Shown: in pieces, positions 43,126 to 52,244 of the stretch
Layout of the letters: each line of letters starts with the position of its first letter
Position numbering within the stretch: position 1 is the stretch's first letter
Origin: Thomasclavelia sp.
GTDB taxonomy: Bacteria; Bacillota_I; Bacilli_A; Erysipelotrichales; Coprobacillaceae
Assembly (NCBI GenBank): GCA_028749475.1
Contig: JAQVWN010000009.1
Coordinates: forward strand, 1-64,000
Reading direction: 5' to 3'
Length of the DNA stretch: 64,000 bases
Translations under genes and position numbers: made by a program
Notes under the pieces: generated by a model
Told to the model about the DNA's origin: nothing
The model's input: only the letters and a program-made list of their open reading frames with translations
Database searches by the model: none

Positions 43126-44272
43126 TAGTTTAAAAGAAGCAGTAGATTATATTGAAAATCAAAGAGTAAAAAGATCATTAGATGATTTTAAACAAACAAT
43201 AAAAAAATATAATTATAAAACTGATTATCCAATTATTCATGTTGCTGGAACTAATGGTAAAGGCTCTACAGTTAAGTATATTGAAGAACTATTATTTACT
43301 AAGGGGTATAATGTTGCGACCTTTACAAGTCCATATATTATTAACCATAATGATCGAATTCAATATAATGGTAAAAGTATTAGTGATTTAGATTTGTTTA
43401 TGATTATTAATCAGTTGCAAAAAATAATTGAAACTGAACATCTATCGATGTTTGAAATAGACATTTTAATCTTCTTAGAATTTATCAAAGATAAACATTT
43501 TGATTATTTGGTTATTGAATGTGGTATTGGTGGATTAAATGACAAAACTAATATTTTTGATTCTATTATTAGTGTTATTACTAATGTTGGCTATGATCAC
43601 CAATTCATGCTGAGAGACACTTTAGAAGAAATAGCTTTTCAAAAAGTGGGTATCTTATCTAAGAACTCTATTTTAATTACTACTGAAACAAATAAAGAAA
43701 TAATTAAGCTCTTTGCAAGAGAATGTGAAAAGAAACATTCCCTTTTAAAGAAAGTAAAGGCACCAACAATAACTAATTATCCATATACTTTTAATTATAA
43801 TTCTCATAACTATAAACTAAACACTTTAGGTTCCTATCAAGTAAGCAATGCCTTGCTAGCAATTAGTGTTGTAAGCCATCTTACTAATTTGAATTCTATC
43901 GAGATTCAACAAGCTTTAGATAGTTTTAAAGAACCAGGTAGAATGGAACTTGTTGATGGTATTTATTTAGATGGGGCACATAATGTTAATGCTATTGAAG
44001 CATTAAAAAAATCCATTAATGATTTAAAAATGGATGATGTAGGTATTGTATTTAGTAGCCTTGTGGATAAGGATAAAGATAGTATGTTAAAATCACTTTC
44101 TAAGTATGATCTTATCGAAGCATCTTTTAATGATGATCGTAGTAAAATAAAAGCTATTGATTATAAAGATGCAATTCAAGAAATGAAAGTTAAACATAAA
44201 AATGTAATTGTGACTGGATCTTTACATTTTGTAAGTACAGTTAGAAAATATTTAATATCAAATAACGCCTAA
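43118..44272 (+). CDS. folC: Folylpolyglutamate synthase / dihydrofolate synthase
   Basis: FolC adds glutamate to folates (and often to dihydropteroate), keeping them in the cell. The 384-residue Mur-ligase-like protein has the ATP-binding HVAGTNGKGSTVKYIEE (about 41-57), the TSPYIINHNDRI folate-site segment, FDYLVIECGIGGLNDKTN, and the C-terminal-domain PGRMELVDGIYLDGAHN. Length is slightly short for the family, about 420 being usual. It ends the Cof-Cof-ung-folC operon at a bidirectional terminator. Confidence 0.94.
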   Translation: MFNSLKEAVDYIENQRVKRSLDDFKQTIKKYNYKTDYPIIHVAGTNGKGSTVKYIEELLFTKGYNVATFTSPYIINHNDRIQYNGKSISDLDLFMIINQLQKIIETEHLSMFEIDILIFLEFIKDKHFDYLVIECGIGGLNDKTNIFDSIISVITNVGYDHQFMLRDTLEEIAFQKVGILSKNSILITTETNKEIIKLFARECEKKHSLLKKVKAPTITNYPYTFNYNSHNYKLNTLGSYQVSNALLAISVVSHLTNLNSIEIQQALDSFKEPGRMELVDGIYLDGAHNVNAIEALKKSINDLKMDDVGIVFSSLVDKDKDSMLKSLSKYDLIEASFNDDRSKIKAIDYKDAIQEMKVKHKNVIVTGSLHFVSTVRKYLISNNA

Positions 44273-44292
44273 TAAATAGGCGTTATTTTTCA
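44261..44292. terminator. Bidirectional terminator after folC
   Basis: AATAACGCCT / AGGCGTTATT with an AATAAAT loop and flanking A- and T-runs. Confidence 0.85.
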
Positions 44293-44588
44293 TCTAGATA
44301 AAAAGAAATATAATCTACAGAATCATCAAACATTTTTGAGAATTGAGAGAATGTTTCACAATCATCATTTTCTCCTTCAAAATTGTTCGATAATTTAGAT
44401 AAGAAACTATCTATTTCATCATCTTCTATTTGCATCGTAATATTAAAAATAATAAAATCTTTTCTTCCTTCATAATCAATATAAGGAGAAATAGATAAAT
44501 CATTTTTAATACTTAATAATTTATTTTTTACTTCTTTATAATTATTATCATCATTATTATTTAAAACAATAGTCATTAATGCGTTCAT
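44283..44588 (-). CDS. Unknown small acidic protein with a G-tract ribosome binding site
   Basis: The 101-residue product is not recognised. It is acidic with Asn/Asp-rich patches (VLNNNDDNNYK), alternating strand-like segments (DFIIFNITMQIEDDEID) and a C-terminal SVDYISFYLDEK, compatible with a small alpha/beta fold. There is no signal or membrane helix. A promoter, TTGCAT-16 nt-TATAAT, is readable on the minus strand at about 44619-44646. The ribosome binding site is a run of seven G, 5 nt before the ATG. It is divergent from glgC. Confidence 0.65.
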   Translation of the reverse strand: MNALMTIVLNNNDDNNYKEVKNKLLSIKNDLSISPYIDYEGRKDFIIFNITMQIEDDEIDSFLSKLSNNFEGENDDCETFSQFSKMFDDSVDYISFYLDEK

Positions 44589-44593
44589 AATTA

Positions 44594-44600
44594 CCCCCCC
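44594..44600 (-). repeat. Seven-G homopolymer in the ribosome binding site
   Basis: On the minus strand GGGGGGG stands 5 nt before the start of the small acidic protein gene. Such a run is rare in this AT-rich sequence and could change length by slippage. Confidence 0.6.
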
Positions 44601-44721
44601 ATGTATTCTCAGTAATTTAATTATATTTATCTATTGTTTACATGCAATCTTTTTTTACTGGAAAAAATTAAAAATTTACTGTAAGGAATTTTGTAATTCA
44701 AGTCCTATACCTTTTATTTTA

Positions 44722-44752
44722 TGTTATAATATAACTATATGAAGCGCTTACA
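44722..44752 (+). promoter_or_regulatory. glgC promoter with a cre-like site
   Basis: The extended -10, TGT-TATAAT (44722-44730), is followed by ATGAAGCGCTTACA (44739-44752), which matches 11 of 14 positions of the CcpA cre consensus TGWAANCGNTNWCA. The mismatches are all in its first three bases. The location at or just after the transcription start fits repression by CcpA, so glycogen synthesis may respond to carbon supply. Confidence 0.55.
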
Positions 44753-44769
44753 GATTAGGAGGAAGTAAT

Positions 44770-45897
44770 ATGGGTAAAGAAATAGTGGCTATGATATTAG
44801 CCGGGGGTCGTGGAACACGATTAAAAGCATTAACTGCTAAAGTGGCAAAACCAGCTGTTCACTTTGGTGGTAAATATCGAATTATAGATTTTCCATTAAG
44901 TAATTGCGCTAATTCAGGAATTGATATAGTTGGAGTTTTGACTCAATATGAGTCAGTATTATTAGGTACATATGTTGGATCTGGAACTAAATGGGGACTT
45001 GATGGTGGTAAATCATTAGCAGCCAATTTACCAGCTCGTGAAAGAGGGGGAGCAGGTGCTACTTGGTATGCAGGTACTGCTGATGCAATCTATCAAAACA
45101 TAAGTTTCTTAGATCAATATGATCCAGAATATGTTTTAATCCTTTCAGGAGATCATATTTATAAAATGGATTATGATGAAATGTTAAATGAGCATAAATC
45201 TCGTAAAGCAGATTTAACTGTTGCGGTATTAAATGTCTCTAAGAAGGAAGCAAGTAGATTTGGTATTATGAATACGAATCCTGATGGTTCTATTTATGAA
45301 TTTGAAGAAAAACCTGAGAAACCAAAATCTACATTAGCATCAATGGGTATTTATATTTTCACTTACAAACAACTTAGAAAATATTTGATTGCCGATGCTA
45401 AGAAAAAAGATAGTAAACATGACTTTGGAATGAATATCATTCCTGATATGCTAGCTGATAATAAGAAGTTATTTGCATATACATTTAAAGGTTATTGGAA
45501 AGATGTTGGAACTGTAGATAGTCTTTGGGAAGCAAATATGGACTTACTACATGATAAGAGTCTAGATTTATATAATATTAAAAAGGACTGGAAAATATAT
45601 ACTGAAGATACTTTAGGTAAACCACAAATGATTGGAGAACATGCTGATGTTAAAGATTCTCTAATTACTCAAGGATGTGTTGTTCATGGAAAAGTCCATG
45701 GTTCAGTATTATTTAATAATGTAAATATAGGTGAAGGAGCTGAAATTATTGATTCAGTTTTAATGCCTGGGGTTCTTGTTGAAGAGGGCGCTAAAATTAA
45801 AAAAGCAATAATTGATGAAGGAGTCGTTGTTAAAGCAGGTTCAAAAGTAAATACTTCTGGCAAAGAAGTAGAACTTGTTAGTGACAACGAAGAATAG
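44770..45897 (+). CDS. glgC: Glucose-1-phosphate adenylyltransferase
   Basis: GlgC makes ADP-glucose for glycogen synthesis. The 375-residue protein has the nucleotide-binding [15 protein letters not shown] (about 8-22), the fold-specific [37 protein letters not shown] and FEEKPEKP. A left-handed beta-helix occupies the last 90 residues ([10 protein letters not shown] and later repeats). It is the catalytic partner of GlgD, whose gene follows 12 nt later. The ribosome binding site is AGGAGGAAG. Confidence 0.97.
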   Translation: MGKEIVAMILAGGRGTRLKALTAKVAKPAVHFGGKYRIIDFPLSNCANSGIDIVGVLTQYESVLLGTYVGSGTKWGLDGGKSLAANLPARERGGAGATWYAGTADAIYQNISFLDQYDPEYVLILSGDHIYKMDYDEMLNEHKSRKADLTVAVLNVSKKEASRFGIMNTNPDGSIYEFEEKPEKPKSTLASMGIYIFTYKQLRKYLIADAKKKDSKHDFGMNIIPDMLADNKKLFAYTFKGYWKDVGTVDSLWEANMDLLHDKSLDLYNIKKDWKIYTEDTLGKPQMIGEHADVKDSLITQGCVVHGKVHGSVLFNNVNIGEGAEIIDSVLMPGVLVEEGAKIKKAIIDEGVVVKAGSKVNTSGKEVELVSDNEE

Positions 45898-45909
45898 GGG
45901 GTAATTAAG

Positions 45910-47019
45910 ATGGCAAAAGTTATAGGACTTATAGATTTACATTCAACTGTTAGTTATACCGGTCTTACTAGTAGAAGACCAGTAGCCTCTGTACCTTTCT
46001 TAGGACGTTATGGAATGATTGATTTTGTTCTTTCTAATATGTCTAATTCAGGAATTGAAAGAGTTGGGGTTTTAATCCAACAAAAACCAAGATCATTATT
46101 TAAACATTTAGGTAATGGTAATTCTTGGAATTTCAACTCTAAAACTGGAGGAGTTAGTTTATTATATAATGAAAAATATGCTAATAATCCTCAATACAAT
46201 CATGATATAAACAATATGATTGAAAACATTGCGTTTTTAACTGCAGAAGATTTTGATTATGTTGTTATTGCTCCAGAATATATTGTTACTACTATGGATT
46301 ATAGTGACTTAGTAGAAGCTCATGAAAAGAGCGGAGCTGAAATTACAGTTGCGTATAAAAAAATCAAAAATGCTGATGAAAGTTTTGTTGGTGATCAAAC
46401 TGTAACTGTTGAAAAAGGACTAATCACTAAAATGGAACCAAACAAAGGTATCAGAAAGAATGCAGCTGTATGTCTAGAAACATATTGTATTAATAAAAAG
46501 ACTTTATTAAATATTATTAATAAAGCTGCTAAAGTATCATCTTTCTTCTCACTTAGAGATTCAATGCAATATCTTTGTGATGAAATGAAAATTAATGCTT
46601 ACGAATATCGTGGATATGCTAGATGTATTGATTCATTAGAAAAATACTTTAAACATTCTTTAGAATTCTTAGATGTTGATGTTTCTTCTGCTGTATTCAA
46701 ATCAAATTGGCCTATCTATACTAATACTAACGATACTCCACCTACTAAATATTTATCTAACTCTAATGTTCATAAATCTTTCGTAGCTAATGGAGCAGTA
46801 ATTGATGGTACAGTTGATAATTGTATTATTGGTAGAGAAGTTGAAATTGGAAAAGGAGCTAAATTAAAGAATTGTATTATATTTAGCGGTTCTAAGATTG
46901 CAGCTGGAAGTAATTTAGAGAATGTAATTATGGATAAAAGAGCTGTAGTTGAAAAGAAAAAGAATCTTAAAGGTAATGACACTACACCTTTATATATTAA
47001 TGAAGAGGATGTTGTTTAA
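45910..47019 (+). CDS. glgD: GlgD, non-catalytic subunit of ADP-glucose pyrophosphorylase
   Basis: The 369-residue GlgC paralogue is typical of Firmicutes. Its N-terminus, GLIDLHSTVSYTGLTSRRP, lacks the GGxGTRL nucleotide loop of GlgC, so it acts as a modulatory subunit in a GlgC-GlgD complex. Family segments FLGRYGMIDFVLSNMSNSGI and the C-terminal beta-helix (NCIIGREVEIGKGAKLKNC) are intact. Its TAA shares an A with the glgA start codon, so GlgD and GlgA are translationally coupled. Confidence 0.95.
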   Translation: MAKVIGLIDLHSTVSYTGLTSRRPVASVPFLGRYGMIDFVLSNMSNSGIERVGVLIQQKPRSLFKHLGNGNSWNFNSKTGGVSLLYNEKYANNPQYNHDINNMIENIAFLTAEDFDYVVIAPEYIVTTMDYSDLVEAHEKSGAEITVAYKKIKNADESFVGDQTVTVEKGLITKMEPNKGIRKNAAVCLETYCINKKTLLNIINKAAKVSSFFSLRDSMQYLCDEMKINAYEYRGYARCIDSLEKYFKHSLEFLDVDVSSAVFKSNWPIYTNTNDTPPTKYLSNSNVHKSFVANGAVIDGTVDNCIIGREVEIGKGAKLKNCIIFSGSKIAAGSNLENVIMDKRAVVEKKKNLKGNDTTPLYINEEDVV

Positions 47020-48446
47020 TGAGAGTTATTTATGCAGCAAGTGAAGCAACCCCATTTATTAAATCTGGAGGACTTGCAGATGTTATAGGTTCATTACCAA
47101 AAGAAATGGTAAAAAAAGATGTTGAAAGTATTGTTATTATTCCTAAGTATCAAGAATTAAAGTGTCAAGATGAATTGGAGTATGTAACTAACTTCGATAT
47201 CTTTATGGGATGGCGTAAATGTTATTGTGGTGTCTTTAAAGCAGTAGTTGATAATGTTACTTTCTATTTTATCGACAATGAACAATACTTTGGACGTCCT
47301 GGGTTATATGGTTATGATGATGATTATGAAAGATTTGCATTCTTTGACTTTGCAGTCTTAGAAGTTATTTCTCATTTAAATATTCGTCCAGATATTTTAC
47401 ATTTACATGATTGGCAAACTGCAATGATTGCAATGCTATATAAAGAAAGATATGCATATTATGATTTTTATCAAAATATTAAAATCATTTTTACAATTCA
47501 TAATATTGCTTTTCAAGGGCAAGCTGACCCTAAATTGTTAAGTGAATTATATGCTTTAGATAATTATCTATACTATAATGGTAATTGTCGTAATGATGGA
47601 TGCTTTAATATGATGAAAGCAGCTATCTATTATAGTGATATTATAACTACAGTATCACCAACCTATGCGCAAGAGATCTTAACTGATTTCTTTGGTGAAG
47701 GTCTTCAAGATATTCTTCAAATGCGACATAATGATTTATATGGAATTTTAAATGGTATTGATTATGATGTCGTAAACCCATGGAAGGATAAAAATCTTGC
47801 TAAAAGGTATTCTAAAAAGACTGTTAAAACTGGTAAAGCTGCCAATAAAGCAGCTCTTCAAAAAGAAGTTGGGTTACCAGTTGATCCTGATGTGGCCTTA
47901 ATTGGAGTTGTTACTAGACTTACTAGACAAAAAGGATTGGATTTAATTATTAATCAATTTGAAGCAATGTGTCAAAGAAGAGTTCAAATTGTTATTTTAG
48001 GAGCTGGTGATCGTATTTATGAAGATGCATTATCTGGTGCCGCTTATAATCATCAAGACAAAGTTTCAATGAATTTAAAATATGACTTTGGTTTATCTTG
48101 TCGTATTTATGCTGGATGTGATTTGTTCTTGATGCCTTCATTATTTGAACCTTGTGGATTATCTCAAATGATGTCTCTTAGATATGGAACAATTCCTATT
48201 GTTAGAGAAACTGGTGGATTAAAAGATAGTGTTGAATCATATAATGAGTTTGAAGATACTGGAACTGGATTTAGTTTCTCTAACTATAATGCTCATGAAA
48301 TGTTAGATACAATTGATTATTCACTAAGTGTTTATTATGATCATCCAGATCGTTTTGAAGAATTAGTTCAAAGAGCTATGTCAACAAAACTAGATTGGGA
48401 TGCTAGTGCAATTGAGTATAAGAAATTGTATGAATCATTAATGTAA
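47019..48446 (+). CDS. glgA: Glycogen synthase (ADP-glucose type)
   Basis: GlgA adds ADP-glucose units to the growing alpha-1,4 chain. The 475-residue family GT5 protein has the substrate-site SEATPFIKSGGLADVIGS (about 7-24; the family's KTGG is here KSGG), HLHDWQTAM, TIHNIAFQGQ, GILNGIDYDVVNPW, GVVTRLTRQKGLDL and the second-domain MPSLFEPCGLSQM. It ends the glgC-glgD-glgA operon. The branching enzyme and phosphorylase are not present here. Confidence 0.97.
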   Translation: MRVIYAASEATPFIKSGGLADVIGSLPKEMVKKDVESIVIIPKYQELKCQDELEYVTNFDIFMGWRKCYCGVFKAVVDNVTFYFIDNEQYFGRPGLYGYDDDYERFAFFDFAVLEVISHLNIRPDILHLHDWQTAMIAMLYKERYAYYDFYQNIKIIFTIHNIAFQGQADPKLLSELYALDNYLYYNGNCRNDGCFNMMKAAIYYSDIITTVSPTYAQEILTDFFGEGLQDILQMRHNDLYGILNGIDYDVVNPWKDKNLAKRYSKKTVKTGKAANKAALQKEVGLPVDPDVALIGVVTRLTRQKGLDLIINQFEAMCQRRVQIVILGAGDRIYEDALSGAAYNHQDKVSMNLKYDFGLSCRIYAGCDLFLMPSLFEPCGLSQMMSLRYGTIPIVRETGGLKDSVESYNEFEDTGTGFSFSNYNAHEMLDTIDYSLSVYYDHPDRFEELVQRAMSTKLDWDASAIEYKKLYESLM

Positions 48447-48452
48447 ATTATT

Positions 48453-48484
48453 AGAAGGTTACTATTGTAACCTTCTTTTTTTTA
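48453..48484 (+). terminator. Terminator after glgA
   Basis: The 10-bp stem AGAAGGTTAC / GTAACCTTCT has a TATT loop and eight T. Confidence 0.9.
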
Positions 48485-48502
48485 TCTTTGTTGAAATAAT
48501 AC

Positions 48503-48508
48503 TATAAT
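48503..48508 (+). promoter_or_regulatory. -10 box next to the start of the 48518 gene
   Basis: TATAAT ends 9 nt before the first ATG (48518) and 18 nt before the second (48527). No ribosome binding site lies between. Confidence 0.5.
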
Positions 48509-48517
48509 TTTTGTAGA

Positions 48518-49042
48518 ATGTTTACTATGAAAAGAACAATTCAAATCGTTCTCGTCTTTATTTTCTTAATTGGTTTTATTGGCTATAAATTTGCATATAG
48601 AACTGAAACGATAGAAAAAGATGGGACTAAATATAAAGTGAACTCAAATGTTTATTTTTACTATCCGAAAGATTTTAAGAAAACAACGCTTAAGAATAGA
48701 ATAGAATTTTCTAATAAGAATAAAGAAAATTATTATTTTTTTAATATATTAGATAATGAAGATATGGATAGTAGTGAAAAGAGTGATCTTTATAAAGAAC
48801 TATTACAATCGCAAGGCTGTTTGGGCGTAAAAGTTTTAAGTCCGTTAACCAGTAATAATTTAGTTATTTATGAATATACTGGACAAAAGGACAATAAGTC
48901 ATTTAAAGAAGTTGTATACTTTGATACTAGTAAAACATATATTTATGGATATCAAAGTAATAATAAGACTTATAAAGCGAATATTAAGACTGTAAATAAA
49001 TATTTGGAATCATTTAATTTAAATGAAGGAAAGAGTAGATAG
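48518..49042 (+). CDS. Small membrane-anchored protein of unknown function
   Basis: The 174-residue product is not recognised. An N-terminal membrane helix (about 7-26) is followed by KDGTKYKVNSNVYFYYPKDF, a pattern seen in extracytoplasmic domains that present a surface-exposed fold. The rest is mainly beta, Tyr- and Asn-rich and basic. It could be a PsbP-like or similar domain, but I cannot assign one. Starts at 48518 or 48527 are both open and neither has a ribosome binding site. The gene lies between glgA and cysS and ends 4 nt before cysS, so the transcript may serve cysS too. Confidence 0.65.
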   Translation: MFTMKRTIQIVLVFIFLIGFIGYKFAYRTETIEKDGTKYKVNSNVYFYYPKDFKKTTLKNRIEFSNKNKENYYFFNILDNEDMDSSEKSDLYKELLQSQGCLGVKVLSPLTSNNLVIYEYTGQKDNKSFKEVVYFDTSKTYIYGYQSNNKTYKANIKTVNKYLESFNLNEGKSR

Positions 49043-49046
49043 AAAA

Positions 49047-50384
49047 ATGAAATTATTCAATACACTAACAAATAAAAAAGAAGAATTTAAACCAATTAAA
49101 GAAAAAGAAGTTTCTATATATGTCTGTGGACCTACAGTTTATAACTATGTTCATATTGGTAATACTAGACCGATGATTATCTTTGATGTTTTAAGAAGAA
49201 CATTTGAATATTTAGGATATAAAGTAACATTTGTATCAAACTTTACAGATGTTGATGATAAGATTATCAAGGCAGCTAAAGAACAAGGTGTTACTGAAAA
49301 AGAACTAACTACTAAATATATTAAGGCTTATGAGGATGTAAGAAGAGATTTAAATCTTGAATTTCCAACTTATGCTCCAAAAGTTACTGATACAATGGAT
49401 GAAATCATTGCATTTATTGGTAAGCTTGTAGATTTGGGATATGCTTATGAAGTAGATGGTGATGTGTATTTTAGAGTATCTAAAATACATGAATATGGTA
49501 TGCTTTCAGGAATTAATGTTGAAGATTTAAAAGCTGGGGCTAGTCAAAGAGTTGATGAAAACGATAAAAAGGAAGATCCTACAGATTTTGCCTTATGGAA
49601 AAAAACTGATGAAGGTATTCAATTTGATTCTCCTTGGTCTAAAGGAAGACCAGGATGGCATACAGAATGTGTAGTTATGATTAATGATATATTTCCAAAG
49701 GGATTAATTGATATTCATGGTGGAGGACAAGATTTAAAATTCCCTCATCACGAAAATGAAATAGCTCAATCAATGGCTTTAAACAAACATCCGATTGCAC
49801 ATACATGGATGCATAATCAAATGATTAATATTGATAATCAAAAGATGTCTAAATCTTTAGGTAATGTTATATGGGCAAAAGATTTAATTAAAGAACTAGG
49901 GGTTAATGTATACAAATGGTTTATGTTATCAAGTCATTATCGTAATCCACTAAATATGACCGAAGAAGTAATTGATGGATGTAAAAAAGAAGTTAATAAA
50001 GTAGAAAGTGTTGTTAAATCTGCTGGTTTAATGATTCAAGTAAATGGTGTTAAAACAGATGAATATAATAAAGATACTGTGGATAAAATGGTGAATGCTT
50101 TATGTGACGATTTAAATACTTCTTTAGCTCTTACAAATATTCTTGATGAAGTAAAAGTATTAAATCAAAAGTTAAGAAATAAAGAAAAAGATTATAAAGA
50201 AATTGCAGTTGAACTAAATACTTTACTAAAAATGGTAGATGTATTAGGATTTGTCTTTGATTATCAAACATTATCTAATGAGGATATTGCTTTATACAAT
50301 TCATGGCAAGAAGCTAAAAATAAAAAAGATTTTGACACAGCTGATAAATTAAGAACTAAGCTAAATGAACGAGGAATAATCTAA
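49047..50384 (+). CDS. cysS: Cysteinyl-tRNA synthetase
   Basis: This class I synthetase charges tRNA-Cys. The protein has 445 residues from the ATG at 49047; an ATG eight codons earlier lies inside the preceding gene. It has the HIGH-type HIGNTRPM after YVCGPTVYNY (Cys zinc ligand), the remaining zinc ligands in GWHTECVVM and FPHHENEIAQS, and the loop KMSKSLGN. The order cysS-mrnC-rlmB is the conserved Firmicute neighbourhood. cysE, usually just upstream in Bacillus, is absent. Confidence 0.97.
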   Translation: MKLFNTLTNKKEEFKPIKEKEVSIYVCGPTVYNYVHIGNTRPMIIFDVLRRTFEYLGYKVTFVSNFTDVDDKIIKAAKEQGVTEKELTTKYIKAYEDVRRDLNLEFPTYAPKVTDTMDEIIAFIGKLVDLGYAYEVDGDVYFRVSKIHEYGMLSGINVEDLKAGASQRVDENDKKEDPTDFALWKKTDEGIQFDSPWSKGRPGWHTECVVMINDIFPKGLIDIHGGGQDLKFPHHENEIAQSMALNKHPIAHTWMHNQMINIDNQKMSKSLGNVIWAKDLIKELGVNVYKWFMLSSHYRNPLNMTEEVIDGCKKEVNKVESVVKSAGLMIQVNGVKTDEYNKDTVDKMVNALCDDLNTSLALTNILDEVKVLNQKLRNKEKDYKEIAVELNTLLKMVDVLGFVFDYQTLSNEDIALYNSWQEAKNKKDFDTADKLRTKLNERGII

Positions 50385-50779
50385 TGAATCCAGATTTTAT
50401 TAATCCTTTAGTTTTAGCATACTTAGGAGATAGTGTGTTAGAACTACTAGTTAGAGAGTACTTGGTTAAAGATAGCGGATTGGCAAAAACTAAGGATATG
50501 CAAAAACTAGCAATTGATTATGTCTGTGCACCAAGTCATATGGCATTTATGATGTATGCATTAGAAAATAATCTATTAACACAAACAGAAATAGATACTT
50601 ATAAAAGAGGTCGAAACACCAAGAATACGAAAACTGAAACAAAAGAACATCGTCATTCTACCGGCTTTGAGGCAATTATAGGGAGCTTATATCTATTGGA
50701 TGATAAAAAGAGAATTAAAGAAATTTTTGCAGAATACCAAAAATTTATTAAAAGTGACACAAATATGGGGCGAAATTAA
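50384..50779 (+). CDS. mrnC: Mini-ribonuclease III
   Basis: MrnC processes the ends of 23S rRNA precursors. The 131-residue protein is the catalytic RNase III domain without the double-stranded-RNA-binding domain. Its LAYLGDSVLELLVREYLV (about 12-29) carries the Asp and Glu metal ligands, and EHRHSTGFEAIIGSLYLL matches the second half of the site. Its ATG overlaps the cysS stop, and rlmB follows 9 nt later. Confidence 0.94.
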   Translation: MNPDFINPLVLAYLGDSVLELLVREYLVKDSGLAKTKDMQKLAIDYVCAPSHMAFMMYALENNLLTQTEIDTYKRGRNTKNTKTETKEHRHSTGFEAIIGSLYLLDDKKRIKEIFAEYQKFIKSDTNMGRN

Positions 50780-50788
50780 GGAACAATT

Positions 50789-51508
50789 ATGAAACAATAT
50801 ATATATGGAAAGAATACAGTCATAGAATCATTAAAAGGGAATAAAGAAATATATACTGTATATTTATTACATAATGATAATGGAATTATTTCATTATGTA
50901 ATAAAAGAAAAATAGCTACAAAGATTGTAGATAAAGAATATTTAAATAAACTTACTAAGGGAAAAAATCATCAAGGGATTGTTGCTGAAGTACCAGAATA
51001 TAAATACTATTCTTTGGATGAAATAATAAACACTATTCCTTCTGATAAACAACCATTACTATTAATGTTAGATGGATTAGAAGATCCTCATAATTTAGGA
51101 GCTATTTTAAGAACGTGTGATGCTTTAAATGTAGATGGGGTAATTATCGGTAAGAATCGTAGTGTTTCTTTAAATGGAACAGTGGCTAAGGTCTCTACTG
51201 GGGCAATTGATTATGTTAAAGTTAGTCAAGTAACTAATTTATCTAGAACTTTAGATGATTTAAAAAAGAGAGGATTCTGGGTAGTTGGTTGTGAATTAGA
51301 GAATTCTAAAGATTATCGTACTGTTGACTATAATATGCCAATTGTTGTAGTTATTGGATCAGAAGGTTTTGGGATTAGTCGTTTAGTTAAAAATAATTGT
51401 GATATTAATGTATCAATCCCTATGAAAGGACATGTAAATTCTTTAAATGCATCTGTCGCTACGGCAGTAATTTTGTACCAGGTTTATAATTCTAGATTCC
51501 CAATGTAA
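50789..51508 (+). CDS. rlmB: 23S rRNA 2'-O-methyltransferase RlmB (TrmH/SpoU family)
   Basis: RlmB methylates G2251 in the peptidyl-transferase loop. The 239-residue protein has a short N-terminal RNA-binding domain (YGKNTVIESLKGNKEIY) and the knotted SPOUT domain: LDGLEDPHNLGAILRTCDA (motif 1), VVIGSEGFGISRLV (motif 2) and IPMKGHVNSLNASVATAV (motif 3). The position in cysS-mrnC-rlmB supports the name over other TrmH homologues. Confidence 0.95.
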   Translation: MKQYIYGKNTVIESLKGNKEIYTVYLLHNDNGIISLCNKRKIATKIVDKEYLNKLTKGKNHQGIVAEVPEYKYYSLDEIINTIPSDKQPLLLMLDGLEDPHNLGAILRTCDALNVDGVIIGKNRSVSLNGTVAKVSTGAIDYVKVSQVTNLSRTLDDLKKRGFWVVGCELENSKDYRTVDYNMPIVVVIGSEGFGISRLVKNNCDINVSIPMKGHVNSLNASVATAVILYQVYNSRFPM

Positions 51509-51524
51509 CGAAGGGACAAGAAAA

Positions 51525-52115
51525 ATGAATGGTGAAAATGAATTGTTATATTTAAAAATGCAAGGTGATGAAATAGCTAATAGTAAACTGTGTGAAAACT
51601 ATTATCATTATTCAACAACTTTAGCTTTGCATATATTTGGAAGTTCGAAACAAATTGAATTAAATGAATTCACTCAGGGATCAATGAAATTTTTTGAACA
51701 AGCTTTAAAATGTTATAGAACTGATCAAAAATGTAGTATTAAAACTTATATGGGTTCAGTAATTCGAAATGAAATGTTTTCTATTCTAAAAAGACATAAA
51801 AGAATTAAACCACCAAATGTAATATTCTATACTGATGCTAATAAAGAGGATAATTTTGCTTTAGATGAAATGGTTATGGATGACAATAATTTACCTTTTC
51901 AACCAAGTGATATTCTATTAGTTAAAGAAGATTTAGCAATTTATGATACTATCTTAAAAGCGGAATTATCAAAATATGAACGACAAGTTATTCAATATCG
52001 GATAGATGGTTACTCAATTAATGAAATAGAAAATAAGTTAAATTGTGATACTAAGAAAGTTTATAACGCTATTGGTCGCGTTAAGGATAAACTAAGGTAC
52101 CAGTTTAAGAAGTAA
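51525..52115 (+). CDS. SigH-position RNA polymerase sigma factor
   Basis: The 196-residue sigma-70-family protein is probably the counterpart of sigH, since it sits between rlmB and rpmG-secE-nusG as in Bacillus. Region 2 is only weakly like the family (SIKTYMGSVIRNEMFSILKRH). Region 4 is clear, with the helix-turn-helix SKYERQVIQYRIDGYSINEIENKL. It is somewhat shorter than Bacillus SigH (about 218), and its sequence has drifted in region 2, which contacts the -10 DNA. The regulon is unknown. A good AAGGG site precedes the ATG. Confidence 0.8.
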   Translation: MNGENELLYLKMQGDEIANSKLCENYYHYSTTLALHIFGSSKQIELNEFTQGSMKFFEQALKCYRTDQKCSIKTYMGSVIRNEMFSILKRHKRIKPPNVIFYTDANKEDNFALDEMVMDDNNLPFQPSDILLVKEDLAIYDTILKAELSKYERQVIQYRIDGYSINEIENKLNCDTKKVYNAIGRVKDKLRYQFKK

Positions 52116-52141
52116 AAAAGTGGAAGTATCCACTTTTTTAT
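52114..52141 (+). terminator. Terminator after the sigma-factor gene
   Basis: AAAAAAGTGGA / TCCACTTTTTT with an AGTA loop. Confidence 0.85.
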
Positions 52142-52189
52142 TATTGGGTCATATTGCTTTACGATATTTAATGGTTCATAATATGTTTG

Positions 52190-52218
52190 TTGACTGATTG
52201 ACTTTAATGTGCTAAATT
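52190..52218 (+). promoter_or_regulatory. Promoter of rpmG-secE-nusG
   Basis: TTGACT, a 17-nt spacer and TAAATT with a TGC extension lie 26 nt before rpmG. Confidence 0.65.
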
Positions 52219-52244
52219 AGTATGGCGAGAAATGAGTTGATATT

